Program-made: the position numbers and the translations under genes
From: Entonaema liquescens
Lineage: Eukaryota; Ascomycota; Sordariomycetes; Xylariales; Xylariaceae
Assembly (NCBI GenBank): GCA_902805475.1
Contig: CADCSX010000011.1
Coordinates: 994,001 to 1,058,000, forward strand
Direction of reading: 5' to 3'
DNA length: 64,000 nt
Notes under the pieces: generated by a model
Seen by the model: only the letters and a program-made list of their open reading frames with translations
Told to the model about the DNA's origin: nothing
The model's database searches: none
Shown here: piece by piece, positions 12,855 through 25,713 of the stretch
Layout of the letters: every line of letters starts with the position of its first letter
Position numbering within the stretch: position 1 is the stretch's first letter

Positions 12855-15800
12855 TCCAATATCATGCGAACAAGCGAACTCGGAGGCCGCAAGTAAGCGG
12901 CCGCTATATTTGACACCCCCTTATGTGCCACAAGATTAGCGGCTTTTGCATGTCACGTATGACTGCGTAAACCGACAGCCACGGGCTTTTTCTTCCCTCG
13001 ACTTACCCTGGCGCCCATTTCCGAAATTAATTTCACTTATCATCTTATCATCACCACCATCATTCAATCATCCATGCATCGAAGAAAAAGAAAAGGGACG
13101 CGGGCAACCGGCGAAAATCTAAGGTAGATTGTGCTAGGGGGCGCGGGTCGAGCAAGCATTATTATTGTCATTATATCAGCGGACTTTTATCTTCTTTTTT
13201 TCGGGTGTAAATGGCTAGGAGCCTAGGAAAGGCACAGAAGCTGTGGTCCAGACACTGACGTTTCTGGGAAAGGCACCGGCATTATCAGATGAGATTTTTC
13301 ACGTATGACCGCAGGGGTTCATCATTATCTTTTTTATCTGTCGGGAATCGCATCAGCAGCAGCAGCATTTGATTTTATCATCATTCCCTTTTATTGTAAA
13401 TATTATTGCATGATAGGATACCCGGAACAATAAGCATGTTCCTCGTTGGCGTAATGCGCTTATCCATTGGGGCTTGCTTGATCGAGCTGACATGTTGTCT
13501 ACCGGGTTCAGCTCTTGTGAAGCGAAATATGAAGAAAGGTGGATCGGATTAGTTCATAGACGACAGGATCACTTCGGATACGGTGACACCGAAAGATTAG
13601 GTAGCTATCCCCTAGTGTCCGCCTTTCGAGTTGTTTTACCAAGCCTCTATTTCTGTTCACTTTAGCTTGTAGACATGTTATTATCACACCCAGGAAGAAC
13701 CCCGTGGACTGTGAGCTTTTTCTTATTAGATATATAGGAAATGATCGGGCCTCATGGTGGGGCCAATATAGGAGTGAGCTACGAGCTACGTGCATGGCTA
13801 CATCTATCTCAAACGCATATTGCTATCCAAGTATGTGTACAGGCTAGATACCCGACAAGTACGTTTAGTCAGTCACCGCCGCTTTGTTTCTACCCCCGCC
13901 TTCAATGCACTCCATGAGTTAGACAATAGTCTAGCTTGACGGTCTGGCTTAAGCTAGCTAGATATCTAATAGGCTAGTTAGGGTGCGTATGCTTAGGCTA
14001 TCTCCTAGGTACCTAGATGGGCTAAAATAGACGAGGCGGGTGGATAGGTGTATACCCTCTAGTTAGGTAGTTGTAATAATACATAACTAGTATACCTATG
14101 GTTCCTACTAGTATCCTCGGGAGCGGCCCGGTGTGGCGTTTGTTTACATATCTTTTTTCTCACCTAACGGTCGTTAGTCCAGTGAACAAGTCAACGAACA
14201 AGAGTATAAGCAAGGATAATCCTAGGGAGACGAGACGGCCTAGGAGAAATAAGTCCCATTAACGAGGCGTGCCTGTTCTTGTGGTTGGCGATATGTAGTC
14301 AAGTATGATATATGTGCGCCCCCTCAATTTTCCCCGAATTAACTGAGGCAGTTCTCCAATCACAGTTTGATAAAAGCGAGTCCGAGACAAAATCCGCGGG
14401 TTATCATCTAGCTCTTAACATATGACGCGTTTAGGTCAGTTCTGTGCAAACAGATCTCCTTCATGTGATTGTGCATTGATGGTAGATCCTCGATCAAGGT
14501 TTATGAGTTATCAGTTTTCGCGTATCTAAGACTGTCTCAGTGCTCCTTGGCCTACAAGATCTAGCCCTAGCCTACTTACTCATCCATATAACCTCCTAAC
14601 ATCTGGGCGTGACGTGAGCTACCCGGGAGCTTATCCGGCTCTGTATTAGTTAGTTCTAGGTAATACGTAGAAACCGACTCGGCCGTAAGCAATTATGACC
14701 TGTCGAATTTGGAGAGGTGTGGCTGTCTAAGCATACATATAGGTATGCTAGCCGCGATCTTCATGCCGAAGTCTAGTACACTCTCGCAGGTCAACACCCG
14801 TTTCTTCTATCCCTGGCGTTGTATAGAGTGTAATGTCTTATTCTTTGGAGAGCTGAGACAGGCCTTTGGCGCGGGTGCACCCGTTGGCCGTTAAGCTTGA
14901 CCTTTCCGAGCTGGTTGTAATAAAAGTAGGAGAAGTAGTAAATCATAGACATGTGATCCACTTAGGTAGGTATGCAAGGCAATTATCGACTTTCCGTTTC
15001 CCATTCATGACGTATGGTTCTTTTGTCATCGTTTATCTGTCCCTTTAATTGGCCTCCTACTTCTTGATTCTCCTCTAAATTCTTGTGTTAGTTGCAAGTT
15101 AGGATCCACAACGTGGTCGCCTTGCCGCGAGGCGTTACTAGGTGACATCAGAGAGAAGAGAGGTAGACGAAAGGCTAATGAATGATAGTATCCGTTTCCG
15201 CGTTTGTCATCCCTAGCTCAATCTGCTATTGACGTCTGCAAATGCCAATCACACAGGTAGACCGCCTCGGACTATGTCGACTAGGGCCCTTGGCGGCATT
15301 ACGACAAATGGGAATTTATGTTTATACCCTCTAGAGATACCGTATCTTTGCTACACCAAGGGCCCTCCCTGCATAGACGCGTGGATGCATGTGGTTACAG
15401 GGAGATCCCCTCTGCGTGCCGGCCCGCCCTCTTTCGGCGAGAAGCAGAGATGCTCAGCAATAGGCTTTCCTGTTGTGGATGGGAATTTTCCGTCCACGTC
15501 ATGAGGCTCATATTAGACCTAGGTCTGGCGGCTATATGCTTTCCTCTTTTCTTTTTATCTGACGCCTCGCATTGGTATTGGCATCTTCAAATCCCGGCTG
15601 TAAGTCGTAGCACAAATAGGTTCTCAACCTAAGCGGATACTCGAACTATTCATGGGTAGGCTAGCTAGCCTCCTTCGTCCCTATGTCAGCACCGACTCGA
15701 AATTGGCAAGCTCAAGTGTACAGATTGAGCACATACCCGATATGTGCATATGCAAATGAGTAGAGACGCAGGTACGTTTATTTCTTAGCTTTTGTACCCC

Positions 15801-18800
15801 AATATCTGCATGACGTTCCTGAGCGGGAGCACCTGTTTACTTGGTTGGTCAGCCGGACCCCGAACCGCCCCCATGCTTACTGAACGTGGATTATTACTAC
15901 CCCTGGTATATAGTAAATTTCGCTTTTGCGTTGGCAGATGCAGCAACGTTACGATGGGAGATCTAAGAGGATCTAAGCAATGGGTAGACGTCAGTCGGCT
16001 TGTGAAGCAGCCAGTCAGGGACTTTTGTGTAACCAATAATCACCCCTTTATTATTTTGTAGACCCTTTTTTCTAGAAACCAGGGGAAACCTGAAGATTCC
16101 CCAGGGTAGATCAGCTGCGACTGTAACCGAATAGCCGAGCGAAAAGGTGGGATGGCCAGCCTTAAGGTAAATTGCCATTTATAGTTATACTGTGCTATGG
16201 GTTCCGTCATAATAGTAGCTGGCAGTTATAGTTCAGTGGTAGTTTTTTTTTTCGACGCCTATTTCGGCAGAAGCGAGAAAGGGGCGGGCGTCGGTGTGTG
16301 GTATTCGTCCTGTAGTGTAGTTGATCACCAACAAAACGTTGCTTTTAAACTTGTCGCTACCGCACTGGTCGGCAACCCGAGCCAAAACAACATTATATCT
16401 CATAATTCTACCGGTATTCACACATATTAGCTGAGACATTGAGGGATATGAACGGGGATCGCTATGCTGTAACGGATTTAGATCAATCCTGCCACGGAAG
16501 TGACAAGCGAGGCAGAAGTACTAAAGACGGATTGTGAAGGTGCGCTTCGATTAACGACTGCGGGCTGGCCGTGTTACAATGACATGGCTTTAGTCTGACC
16601 AACCTATGCGTGTTGGTCGGTAATTGCTACAATGAGTCAATTCGCGACAGGCCTTCCATACCATCGGCTGACAAGATCTGCAAAAATAAGAGAAGATCCC
16701 TTAAAGAAACGCTACCTAACCTAGCAGGTTGCTGTCAGCACCGGGTGACGGCTGCGCTGTATTATTGTATGCTATTTTCCGTTAAGGCATAAAAGTTCGA
16801 TGCTGTCTCTCTATTGTGTAACGGACACCAAGCGAGCACCCGCTTGACAGCAACATGGTCTTGTTTCTGATGTATGCCGCAATCGGCAAACATATCATGC
16901 AGGCAATGCGCCGCCAACAGTTAGGAGAAATAACCTTCGCATTGGTTGTGTCCGGTGACCACTACGTCGTAACTTGTCAGCTAGAGACCTAACAGGGGAC
17001 ATTGACTAGTCGACTGGGTTATAACCGCGTCGACATCGTCTATAGGCTGCATTTAAACAGCTTGGACGGTGCCATCGAATAAATTCGGGACATGAGAACC
17101 GAAGGCTGGATGGACCCTTTTTAGGAGTGATGCCACATGCTTCAGAGGCTAGGTATCAAGATGCATGCAGCTCGTGCCCCTGTTATACGAAATAGGTAAG
17201 TGCATAGGTAGTAATATTTTTGGAGACTAGAGACGTGTGACGTCGGTCGGGGAATTTCTAGCGTCCCTGGTGGTTGAAGTGCAATTCTCGATAGAAGCGA
17301 TGCAATGAGATGGCTGTTGTTATCTTGATGTCGGCAGTGGGGCGTGATGCTCGAGACTAGGAATGTGGTCCCCTCCTCATTCGTCCCGGCGTATTGGTAC
17401 CGTACGCCGTAGCCCATGCAAGTTCCCTCTGGTGTTGCCGAACCTTTGTAATAGAAACAGGGATGAGGCCCAAACCCACGGACGGTGAGTAGATCAAGTG
17501 GCGTCGTCAAGGGTGCAGCAGGCCGGTATCACTACGCCCTTGGATTACCTGTTTATGGTTAGCCTCGACCGGTTGGCCTTAGAAATATACTTAGACGCCT
17601 ATGTCTTCTTCTCATCATAACATGTCTGGTAACCGGTGTAGGTAGGCGAATGTTGAAACCTGTGCATTTCCGGGTGTTGCATGGCCTAGCTACGTGAGAA
17701 TTGACAGAGCGCAAATCGAATCGGACTAATAGTCTCTAACTGGGTGAGTGGACGGGTGAGCACACATGCGCGGATTGCAGAAGCCATGTTCGTCAACCTT
17801 ATTCCTTGTTGACCAAGAACGGGGGATACTAGGCGGTAAGAGCTGACGAATGTGACAGGTCTGTTGGGCTTAACTTGAATCTCGACGCCGACGTCGATGC
17901 ACGTTCTCGAAAGTCCAATGACCTTTGTCTTTCCGAGTGGGACTTTAGGGATCCGCAAGACTTGATGCATACCATTTTGAATATCGCGATAGCCGAATAG
18001 TACGACCAATTGCTTGTCAAGCTTGGTTGTAGCAGGTATAGGATAAGCCATATTGTGACCTGTCACTTTTCGATGCAAAATACCGGGTTAAAGACTCTTC
18101 CGGCATGAGACCTGCAAGGACCCCCCGCTAGCATAAACTCCGTTATGTTGATAATGGGTCGGCTATGCAGAATGGCGAGACTACCTCTGATACCTATGAT
18201 AAATGGCTGAGACTATCGAAGCTGAATACGGGCAATACGTTTCGCGGCTTTCGAAAGAGTTGATACTCATCAAATTTGCGACAAAACCCAACTTAACTAG
18301 CATCGCCTCGATTACGGTACTTTGCTACTAGATTCGGCCATTTTTCCCAATTCCGAACTCGCTTGATAGTCCCGTGCAACGGTGCTGTGATATTTCTGGA
18401 CTACGAGCCTCGAAGCTCCTATCCACTAGAATAGCTTCAGCTCGAGCTGTCGATCTTGGGACAATTTGATTAGCAGCCTTCCTTAGTCGAAGAAACCGCT
18501 TCTAGGTGCTTCTTTGGTCGGCATTCAATCTAAATGGGCCTATGCATCGGCTGTCTTGACCTGTTCAACCTCCTAAGCGACCAACGGGATGGGAACATGG
18601 GTGGATCGCCGGCTAAGCGGACGATCTGAGGAGTCAGAAAAATCGCGACTCGGTGGGCTGGTATGAGAAGAGCCAATGATTGAGTGACCGCGAATATTGA
18701 TACGCCGGGTTCAAGGATACTACCTCCTCAGAAATCATTCGCGGGAGTCGCTCGGATGAATGGGCTAGTATCCACCGGGAAAGGCTTCATGTATGCCAGC

Positions 18801-21573
18801 TCATGTGGTTACTTTGTGGGGCTCTGGAATCCAGTCTGCATGTCGTGAGGAGGTCCCTGAAGTGACAGGCACAGAGATGAAGGCGTCAAAGAGGAGCGGC
18901 CTCCGTGGCATATGATAGACCCCCTGGTCGGACGAGAGCCTGTAAATCAGTCAGCAAAAAAACATCGTTCGATTAGAATGGACGGTGGCCCAACCAGAAA
19001 GATGTCTAGCGGTTAAGTTCAAGAAGGTATGGGCGTGGTGTAGCGGTTAGAGATAACCCTGGGATCAACGAGCATTAATCGACTTTCTGCTTTGGGCAAC
19101 GGGAGAGCTTCTTACCTAACGGCTTGGAACTGCTACGTACGACGTAATGAGTTTTGGAACTTGTCAATCGGGTTGTTTCACGTCAGATATCAACCTGAAC
19201 CTCTGGACTTGTATTGCTCTCTCCTTGCTGAACACGTATGACGATCTGCCTTGTAGACAGCTCAACTAAATCCCCACAAAAGGATTGCAATCCCGAGGCA
19301 CAAAATCCAATTGCTTCCATAGCAACTCTTTTTTTTATAAAAAAAATAAAACTAAAATAATAATAAAAAATTAAAGAATAATAATCTCGAGTGTAGTGGT
19401 TCGTCTGGTTCCTGTGAGATGAATCTGGTTGGTTGGAACGAAGCCAGCGTGGGACAGGCCCAGGGGTTACGACAAGCTCTTCTAGACTTGTAATAGGGGA
19501 CCCGGGAGAAGTAGTAAAACGATATCGAAAATAATTCAACGACGGCAACGTCGCGTGGATACTGCAGCGGTAGTACAGGAGAGTGACAGGGTAGACGACG
19601 AATCGGCGCTTGCTTCTTTTTATGTTACGCTAGTTTTGCATTCAAAGAGAGACAAGGAACCGAAGGGGTAAAACGTGCGTCGTGATGCGCGTGGATGGGA
19701 TAATAGAATTAAGGTAGTGATGCTTTTCCACCTTCCACTCCTAAGCCCAACGATTTGAAACCTGTTCCTGGTAAAAAAAAAGAGTCGACGAGACGTTGGG
19801 CATCTGTCAACATTGGATGAAATACGGAGTTTGTAAGAAACATGAAGGAAACCACTCGCCTAGATGTTAGATAATTTTAGGGAGTACCTGGTTTAGAGAC
19901 CAGAAGCGCCTTCTCTGACAAAACCCAGTAACAACTTGGGAAGTAACGCAGTAACAGCCCTAAGTTGCTCAGGTCGCACAGGGGAGTGCACTAAGAAGTA
20001 TGTACTCTCCCCTTTGTACGCAACAGGCCACCTAATTACATATAAGTGCTTTCCATGTCCCTCGCTCCCCCCCTTCTCCGATACCGAATTCCTCTCTTCC
20101 TGTCTTCCCTTACCTTGATCTGCCCATTAACATGCAACTTTATATCTTTTGTACGCGGGGGATCCGAACGCTTGGATCGAGAAACCTTGGCAAACCCGGA
20201 TACTGGGATGAAAATCATCCATCTAAGAGGTTGAAAGTTACATATCAATGTATGTAGTATGCGTGTATTGCGCATACCTAATGCATAGCATACGTGCATA
20301 TTCTCATGCGTAAGGTTTAAGGTAGGTTTAGGTACTACATACATGCATAAAGTATTTCACGTATACATATGTATCCACCCTGTAAATGCCCCCTACGTAT
20401 ATCCACCTTACATACAAACATACCTAACCTACAATTAAAAAACCATAAGCCTATCATGTACTACATAGAAGAAATGGGTAACTTTTTAAAAAATTATACT
20501 TCCTAATTGCTTCTCCTCTCCCCCTAAAAAAGTCCCCTCTCTCATTATTCGATTTTATTCGATTTTCTAATTCCTACACAAATCTAAATTTCCCTCTTGG
20601 TCTTTTTTCTTATTCTTCTTTCTCCCCACCTCGAGATCTCATAAAAATCCCCCGACGGGCCCGAGTATCCGCCAACCCGGTCTTAATGACAACCATAGCA
20701 AGGTAGTTGGCAGTACAGGCTATCCCTGTTTTCTTGCTTTTTATCTCGCTCTGTCTGACCTTAAAGTATCGTCGAGAAGTTCTGGCCCACACACACTTTA
20801 CCATACGTACATAGACCACCCGCATACAACATACACAGACTGACTGTCACGATCTGCCTCTTAACATTAGCCCAATAGAGTCAGTCTTCTGACGCCATAT
20901 CCGCTGTGACACAGATGTCATTCAGTGCCAAGAAGTCTACGGCCTGACTCTGTCCCACGTTTCTGCCCTTTCTACCCTCTCTGCCCTCGAGATCAACCCC
21001 ACTTGTGTGAGTTGTGTCCTGTCAGAAATTCAGGTCGCCGTGTCCTTCTCCCTATTGAAGCATGGCTGGACGCATCGGGCTCAGTCACCGTAATGGTGCT
21101 TTTTTGCCGGGATATTGCTCAAAACTTGACTTGCAATATTATTACATTGGCTTAGAATCCGTGCCCCTGACGAATAGAGCGAAGGGACACCCCCTCTGCC
21201 GCGAGCCTTCCGCTGCGCGCTCAACATGATTCCGTGCTTCTTCGTCGGATACATACAGGTTCCTACTTTTCACGCAGAGACTAAGTACGCCAGCCGCACC
21301 CAACGCGGCAAATCGTGGCCTTTGAATTGACCCTCTTGCCTTGGCCCTACGATACACCTCCCTCGGCCCATGTTTCGGCGTTGACCTACCTAGAAAAGTA
21401 TAAGTACGGCCGTAGGGACTTCGAGTCTGGTCAGACATACCACACCATCCATTATTATCCACGCTTGTCTCGTCGCTCTTCGCACCAATAGTCCTTTCAT
21501 AATTGTCAACGCTCCTTTGATATATTTCCCCCCCACCTGCACCCCATCCCTGTCCTTCAGACATATCTGCACA
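12855..21573. other. Long gene desert
   Basis: About 8.7 kb without a supportable gene, mostly of ordinary base composition, unlike the AT-saturated blocks at 40-48 kb. It holds many short palindromic words of the CTAG/ACCTAGGT type, an A/T-rich microsatellite-like patch at 19328-19380, and a few ORFs of 100-210 codons without recognisable domains. Old decayed repeats are possible, but no terminal repeats were found. Confidence 0.5.
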
Positions 21574-21835
21574 ATGACCTGCTCGCACATTCACTGCTCG
21601 CACCCGGCACCCCAGATCCACCATTGCTCTGGCCCGGTATCTGACCACGCCCGCCCCTTGGTTGACATGTCTGGAACTGTATGTATCGGCCATCCATTTT
21701 TGGAGAATAGAACATCTCTCTAACAATCCCATGAAGGCTCCCGGAAAACGCTGCCCTACCTGCCAGGGCAAGGGCCAAGAAGTCTGGGTCTTGCCCGGAC
21801 GGGACTGTCCGTACTGCGGAACTTATGTCGCCTGA
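21574..21835 (+). CDS. Small Cys/His-rich protein with paired CxxC
   Basis: Exon 1 21574..21678 and exon 2 21737..21835, separated by a 58-base intron with donor GTATGT, branch CTAAC near 21720 and acceptor AAG, give 67 residues with intron phase 0. The N-terminal half is His/Cys rich (MTCSHIHCSHPAPQIHHC). The C-terminal half is compact: RCPTCQGKGQEVWVLPGRDC followed by PYCGTYVA, that is CxxC, then 14 residues, then CxxC, which resembles a zinc ribbon. No signal peptide is seen, so a role as an intracellular zinc-binding protein is inferred. The start could be an upstream in-frame ATG at 21517, which would add 19 residues. No family name is recognised. The splice signals and CxxC symmetry support a real gene, but it needs expression evidence. 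Confidence 0.6.
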
Positions 21836-24123
21836 ATCGAATAAACTCGAGTCAGTCGCCAATTGTCAGCTGATATTCGGAAGTTCTCGACTGACCTTGG
21901 AAATTCAGGCATGGGCCGACGGCGGGGCTCTGCTCTACGCAACGACCATCACAATGTCATTTCTCAATTCCTTTCTCTGCATGTTCCAAAGAGCATGACG
22001 AATCGATCTTGACCCTGTCCTGGTCGACGGCATGGGCTATCGAATTCACTAAGACCTAGCGTCTGTCTGGAAAAGAAAATCAGTCGTCGGGGGGAGGCGC
22101 ATTTTTCTAGGAGTACACGTCATTTCATAGTCATTGGCTTGCTGGCTTGAAAAGTCGGTGTCTGCTCCGGGGAACGCGAGCATGAAACTCGATACATTTT
22201 TCTCTTAACTATTCTTTTTTTTTCTTCTTCTTGGGGATACGGAGGGGGAAGGGGGCGTCCCAATAGATTCGAGATCGGCCGGTTAGACGTGTACGAGCAT
22301 GTAGAAAGCGGCAATACCCAGAACGTGAAGGAGTAGCCTTCATGTATCTATTTAAAGACGTGAAATCTATCCCATGCTTGTCAGTCCATTCGCACACTAA
22401 TGCTTTAACCAACTTCCAAGCTTTGTCAAGCTTGGGCGAATCATAGCAGCTGTCAATAAACCAGGTCGAGTACCGGAGTAGGACCGGCATGGTAAGGTAT
22501 TATACCTGATTCGTCAGTAATTATCCATCTGAGACGCGAGTGGCTTAAGTAGGTTAGATATCATTCGTCGTAGGGTCCCGTCAGCCCTGCAAGGCTTGGG
22601 TGAGGCTCAAGGGGGTAGCACCCTGGTGAACACGGTGCTTTACTGGCGTAGCTTTCTTAAAGGTGGAGATGCACGTTCGTAGCATATCTGCATAATACGC
22701 ACAGGCGTCGGGAAGTGCCATCAGGTACCAACATCCACCCGGGGATGACCGACAGGTACCGAATATGTAAGACGGCCTGATGACTACAGCCGTTCGAGAG
22801 TACATGCAGTTACATATGAGGCTCCGGCATCCAATCTTGGCTCGGGTTTCTGAGCTCGGAAGTTCCGACGTTACACAGCAGACGCGGGCGCTTCCCCTCG
22901 GTACCTGACTTTCCAATAGACCGGGTTTTAGGGCTTGACACGCTTTCCATCCCTGGTGCCATCTTTCCTCCCACCTTCACATCATTGGTCAAGTGCTTAC
23001 CTGTGCAACACATACTTCCCTGTCGACAACTCTTAGTATGTAGCTCTTATAAGTTGCCTTACCTGCTTACATCTGTAGCGAGTGATGGAGGATGTGAAAA
23101 GGAAGAACACCGTCCTAAACTATTGCGGCTTGTTAGTAGCGTGGAGGGTGGAGGATGGACTTGCTCTATCCAGTAGTTATTATCGGGTAATTCGGCCCCT
23201 CGACAAAATGGTTGCTAAGATCTTATTTTGATGATGAAATAGGATAATGAAATCGGCTTGCCTAGAAAAAGATAAGCATCGGCACGGACTTTGTTATGCT
23301 CTTAAGAGCTATTGCGGCCCAGGCGTTTATACAAGTGCAAAGTGGTGTTTGCTTTATTCAAGAGGGCCCAAGGTGTGAGGTGGCACATGCTTTATTCATA
23401 ACATGAATAAGATTAATAGCATTGAAAACTCTCTTGGCTTCTTGTGACTTATGACTTTTTTTTTTTAAAAAAAAAAAGTCGTATTGTTTTAAGAAAGAGC
23501 CAATGGTGGGAAAGAAACAGATAGAAACCTTACCCCCTAAACCCGTCGAAACGGCAAGCGTACCGCGCCCAATCTTACTAGGAGGACAGTACCCGACCCA
23601 AGAAAGAGCAACCACGCCGGTTTCCTGCTACGGCTTTTCTACTTCAGCTGTGTTACTTGAATATCAGCTAGGATTACGTACATAGTATGTATTAGTCCAG
23701 TACGCAGGCGGAAGCTACTAGGTTACCGGGTACATACTTCGCCCATCGTTTCCCTAGTAATGACAATGATGAGCATACTCAGGCGACATGTCATTTCCTT
23801 CCCACTTCGAAGAAATCCTTTAAACTTAATCGAAAACCAGCCCCAATCGCGTTGGCCAAACCCCGAATCCACTTTCCAGAATGCCAATGCCTTTACCCGA
23901 GTCTATTATCTCTTGTTTACATCTCTCTCTCACGTAACGTAATTCCCTCCTAAGCCCAAGTCACATCCCAAGTTACACCACCCCCCAAAGCTGACTTCAA
24001 CATAGACTTTACAAATACTATATCAAACATTCAAGTTATTCAAGTTACTTCTACTTCTTTAACTCACTTTCGTTATACAAATATATGAGATACCGAGGGT
24101 TAAAAACTTACAACTCATAGAAA
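21836..24123. other. Intergenic, with T11A11 palindrome
   Basis: No gene recognised. At 23453-23480 a perfect inverted repeat without a loop, GAC T11 A11 GTC, stands out. ORFs of 65-110 codons on the minus strand at 22120-23010 have no recognisable domain. Confidence 0.4.
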
Positions 24124-24594
24124 ATGTCTTGTCGCATGCCGGAGTGTCATCGTGTTCGTCCGAATGGCTCAAGAATGAAGCTCGACCACGACAAAGATAC
24201 TAGTCCCGGCGCCACATTTTATTACTGCTCCATTCACCACGTCTACCACTGCGTCGCAGTAAGGGCCCATCGGCGTCTCCCGCAGCCACTCTGCGGGGAG
24301 TGCGCCTGGCTCTTCTTTAAGTTCCCTAAAGAAGCCGCCAAGCATCCCGAGTCTGATATTACCGCCACCGCCGGTCCTGGTGACATATCACCTATCGCAA
24401 CCGGCGCTGCTTCTAGTGATAGAGACGTCTATAGGCCCCTGTTTGGTTTACAGATCAACACTGCGATCGATAGTGCTGCCCTTACAATGTATTCAGACAG
24501 AAATAACCGCCCGCTGTTAACTATAGAGGAGATAGTCGACAATCTCAACGAACGCACCCGTAACCGTCGCGAAATGCCACAGCCCAATAGCTAG
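24124..24594 (+). CDS. Hypothetical Cys-rich protein, or 5' part of a larger gene
   Basis: A 156-codon ORF with a clear ATG. The first 60 residues are rich in Cys and His (CRMPECHR, then CSIHHVYHC and CGEC), spaced like a small zinc-binding module; the rest is polar, ending in a helical segment (LLTIEEIVDNLNERTRNRR). No family is recognised. Only 96 bases separate it from the next ORF on the same strand. A donor GTAACC at 24560 and an acceptor TAG at 24697 would join the two in frame (138-base intron), replacing the last eleven codons here. Whether there are two genes or one is not settled; I lean to one, because the second ORF has no obvious promoter space. Confidence 0.5.
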   Translation: MSCRMPECHRVRPNGSRMKLDHDKDTSPGATFYYCSIHHVYHCVAVRAHRRLPQPLCGECAWLFFKFPKEAAKHPESDITATAGPGDISPIATGAASSDRDVYRPLFGLQINTAIDSAALTMYSDRNNRPLLTIEEIVDNLNERTRNRREMPQPNS

Positions 24595-24690
24595 GAGCAT
24601 GTTTATCGGAGTTCCGATATGGTCAATGGTAGTCCAGAAGATCTTAGTCGTATCAAATAGTGTTCCAGATCCGACAAGTATGGTACTTAC

Positions 24691-25341
24691 ATGGTAGACG
24701 CAGACGGCGATGTTATCATGCAGGATGCCACACAATCGCCGGAGCATTCCAACAATATTCCCACAATCCCAGGTGGCAGAATTGTACACCTGCCTATCAA
24801 AAGAAGCCGCGACGGAAGCCGGAACGACTTCCTACAATCCATTCCATACGATAACCCGGCTGTCTTTGACGTGCAGCCAACACAGTGGCATCGTGTTCGT
24901 CGAGGAGTCTTCCTGTTCCGATATACAGACTATAGAGGATGGCCCGCCGTACAACCGGTAGCGGATGAGCGTTGCATCAAAGCATACTTTAAGCCCCTCG
25001 ACACCATCGAAGACGACGGAAGCTGCGACAAGACATTGATCCAGGCACGCTGGTGGTGTTGCTGGGCCCAGGGTATTACACACTTAGAGCCGGAGCTACG
25101 ATGGGTTCTAACACTTATTTTCGACCTAATCGGATTTCTCATCGAGGAGCAGAGGTACGCCACAAAAAACTTGATAATCAATGAAGCCAGAGACTCGGCC
25201 CTTAAGAGACTGTTCTGGGAAGGTCGGACATACCTCCACAGCCTAATAGCCGTCGTGAATAATATGAAGGAAGGATTTGGCATCGAGGATTTGGCAGTCC
25301 CCGTTGCCCAGGATCATGGGGACTTGATCGAATTACGGTGA
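24691..25341 (+). CDS. Hypothetical protein, or 3' part of the gene at 24124
   Basis: A 216-codon ORF that opens with an acidic MVDADGDVIMQDA. It continues with a Trp- and Cys-rich middle (RRGVFLFRYTDYRGWP; RWWCCWAQGITHLEP) and a hydrophobic helix (LRWVLTLIFDLIGFLI), ending in an alpha-helical region. No family is recognised. The stop at 25341 overlaps a possible donor (CG then GTGAGT at 25338), so a short 3' exon reaching a TAG soon after 25403 is possible. See the preceding ORF for the single-gene model. Confidence 0.5.
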   Translation: MVDADGDVIMQDATQSPEHSNNIPTIPGGRIVHLPIKRSRDGSRNDFLQSIPYDNPAVFDVQPTQWHRVRRGVFLFRYTDYRGWPAVQPVADERCIKAYFKPLDTIEDDGSCDKTLIQARWWCCWAQGITHLEPELRWVLTLIFDLIGFLIEEQRYATKNLIINEARDSALKRLFWEGRTYLHSLIAVVNNMKEGFGIEDLAVPVAQDHGDLIELR

Positions 25342-25713
25342 GTTGCTATTCACTCTGCTGATTTGTCACAGCGCTACCCATTCCGCTTTTATTCTGGGTA
25401 GAAATTAGTATAGTTTGAAGAAGAAAGCGTACAAGTTGTTGAGAACTATTCTAGGTTAGTTTGTGGTCTTGTGATTCTGCCCGCTTAATAATTAAACCGA
25501 GAGATGCGGGATAATATTTGCGATCTGTTATCTACCTAGGTAAGGTAAGGGATAACTTACTTCTAGTAATTAATACAGTACAATCTCAACTCGCCTTTTA
25601 AGGGTACTCTTATTTATAGTGTAGATTGTCTTCATACAAAACATCCCATTTCTATCCAATGAAAATGAAATAAAGATATACAAGAACTAATGGTATCTCG
25701 TCCATAGATCACC
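25342..25713. other. Convergent 3' region
   Basis: About 370 bases between the unknown plus-strand gene and the minus-strand membrane protein gene. It is AT-rich with several ACCTAGGTA-like words. No gene is seen; both 3' untranslated regions must lie here. Confidence 0.5.

Noticed and set aside
17686..18078. Minus-strand ORF of 130 codons in the desert
   Set aside because: Starts and ends without splice or promoter signals and no family is recognised; it could be chance or a relic.
19031..19070. tRNA-like A box (TGGTGTAGCGG)
   Set aside because: No matching B box, no acceptor stem and no terminator at the right distance.
21142..21771. Minus-strand ORF of 209 codons
   Set aside because: It overlaps the spliced Cys-rich gene on the opposite strand, has no recognisable domain, and its composition looks like a reading-frame shadow.
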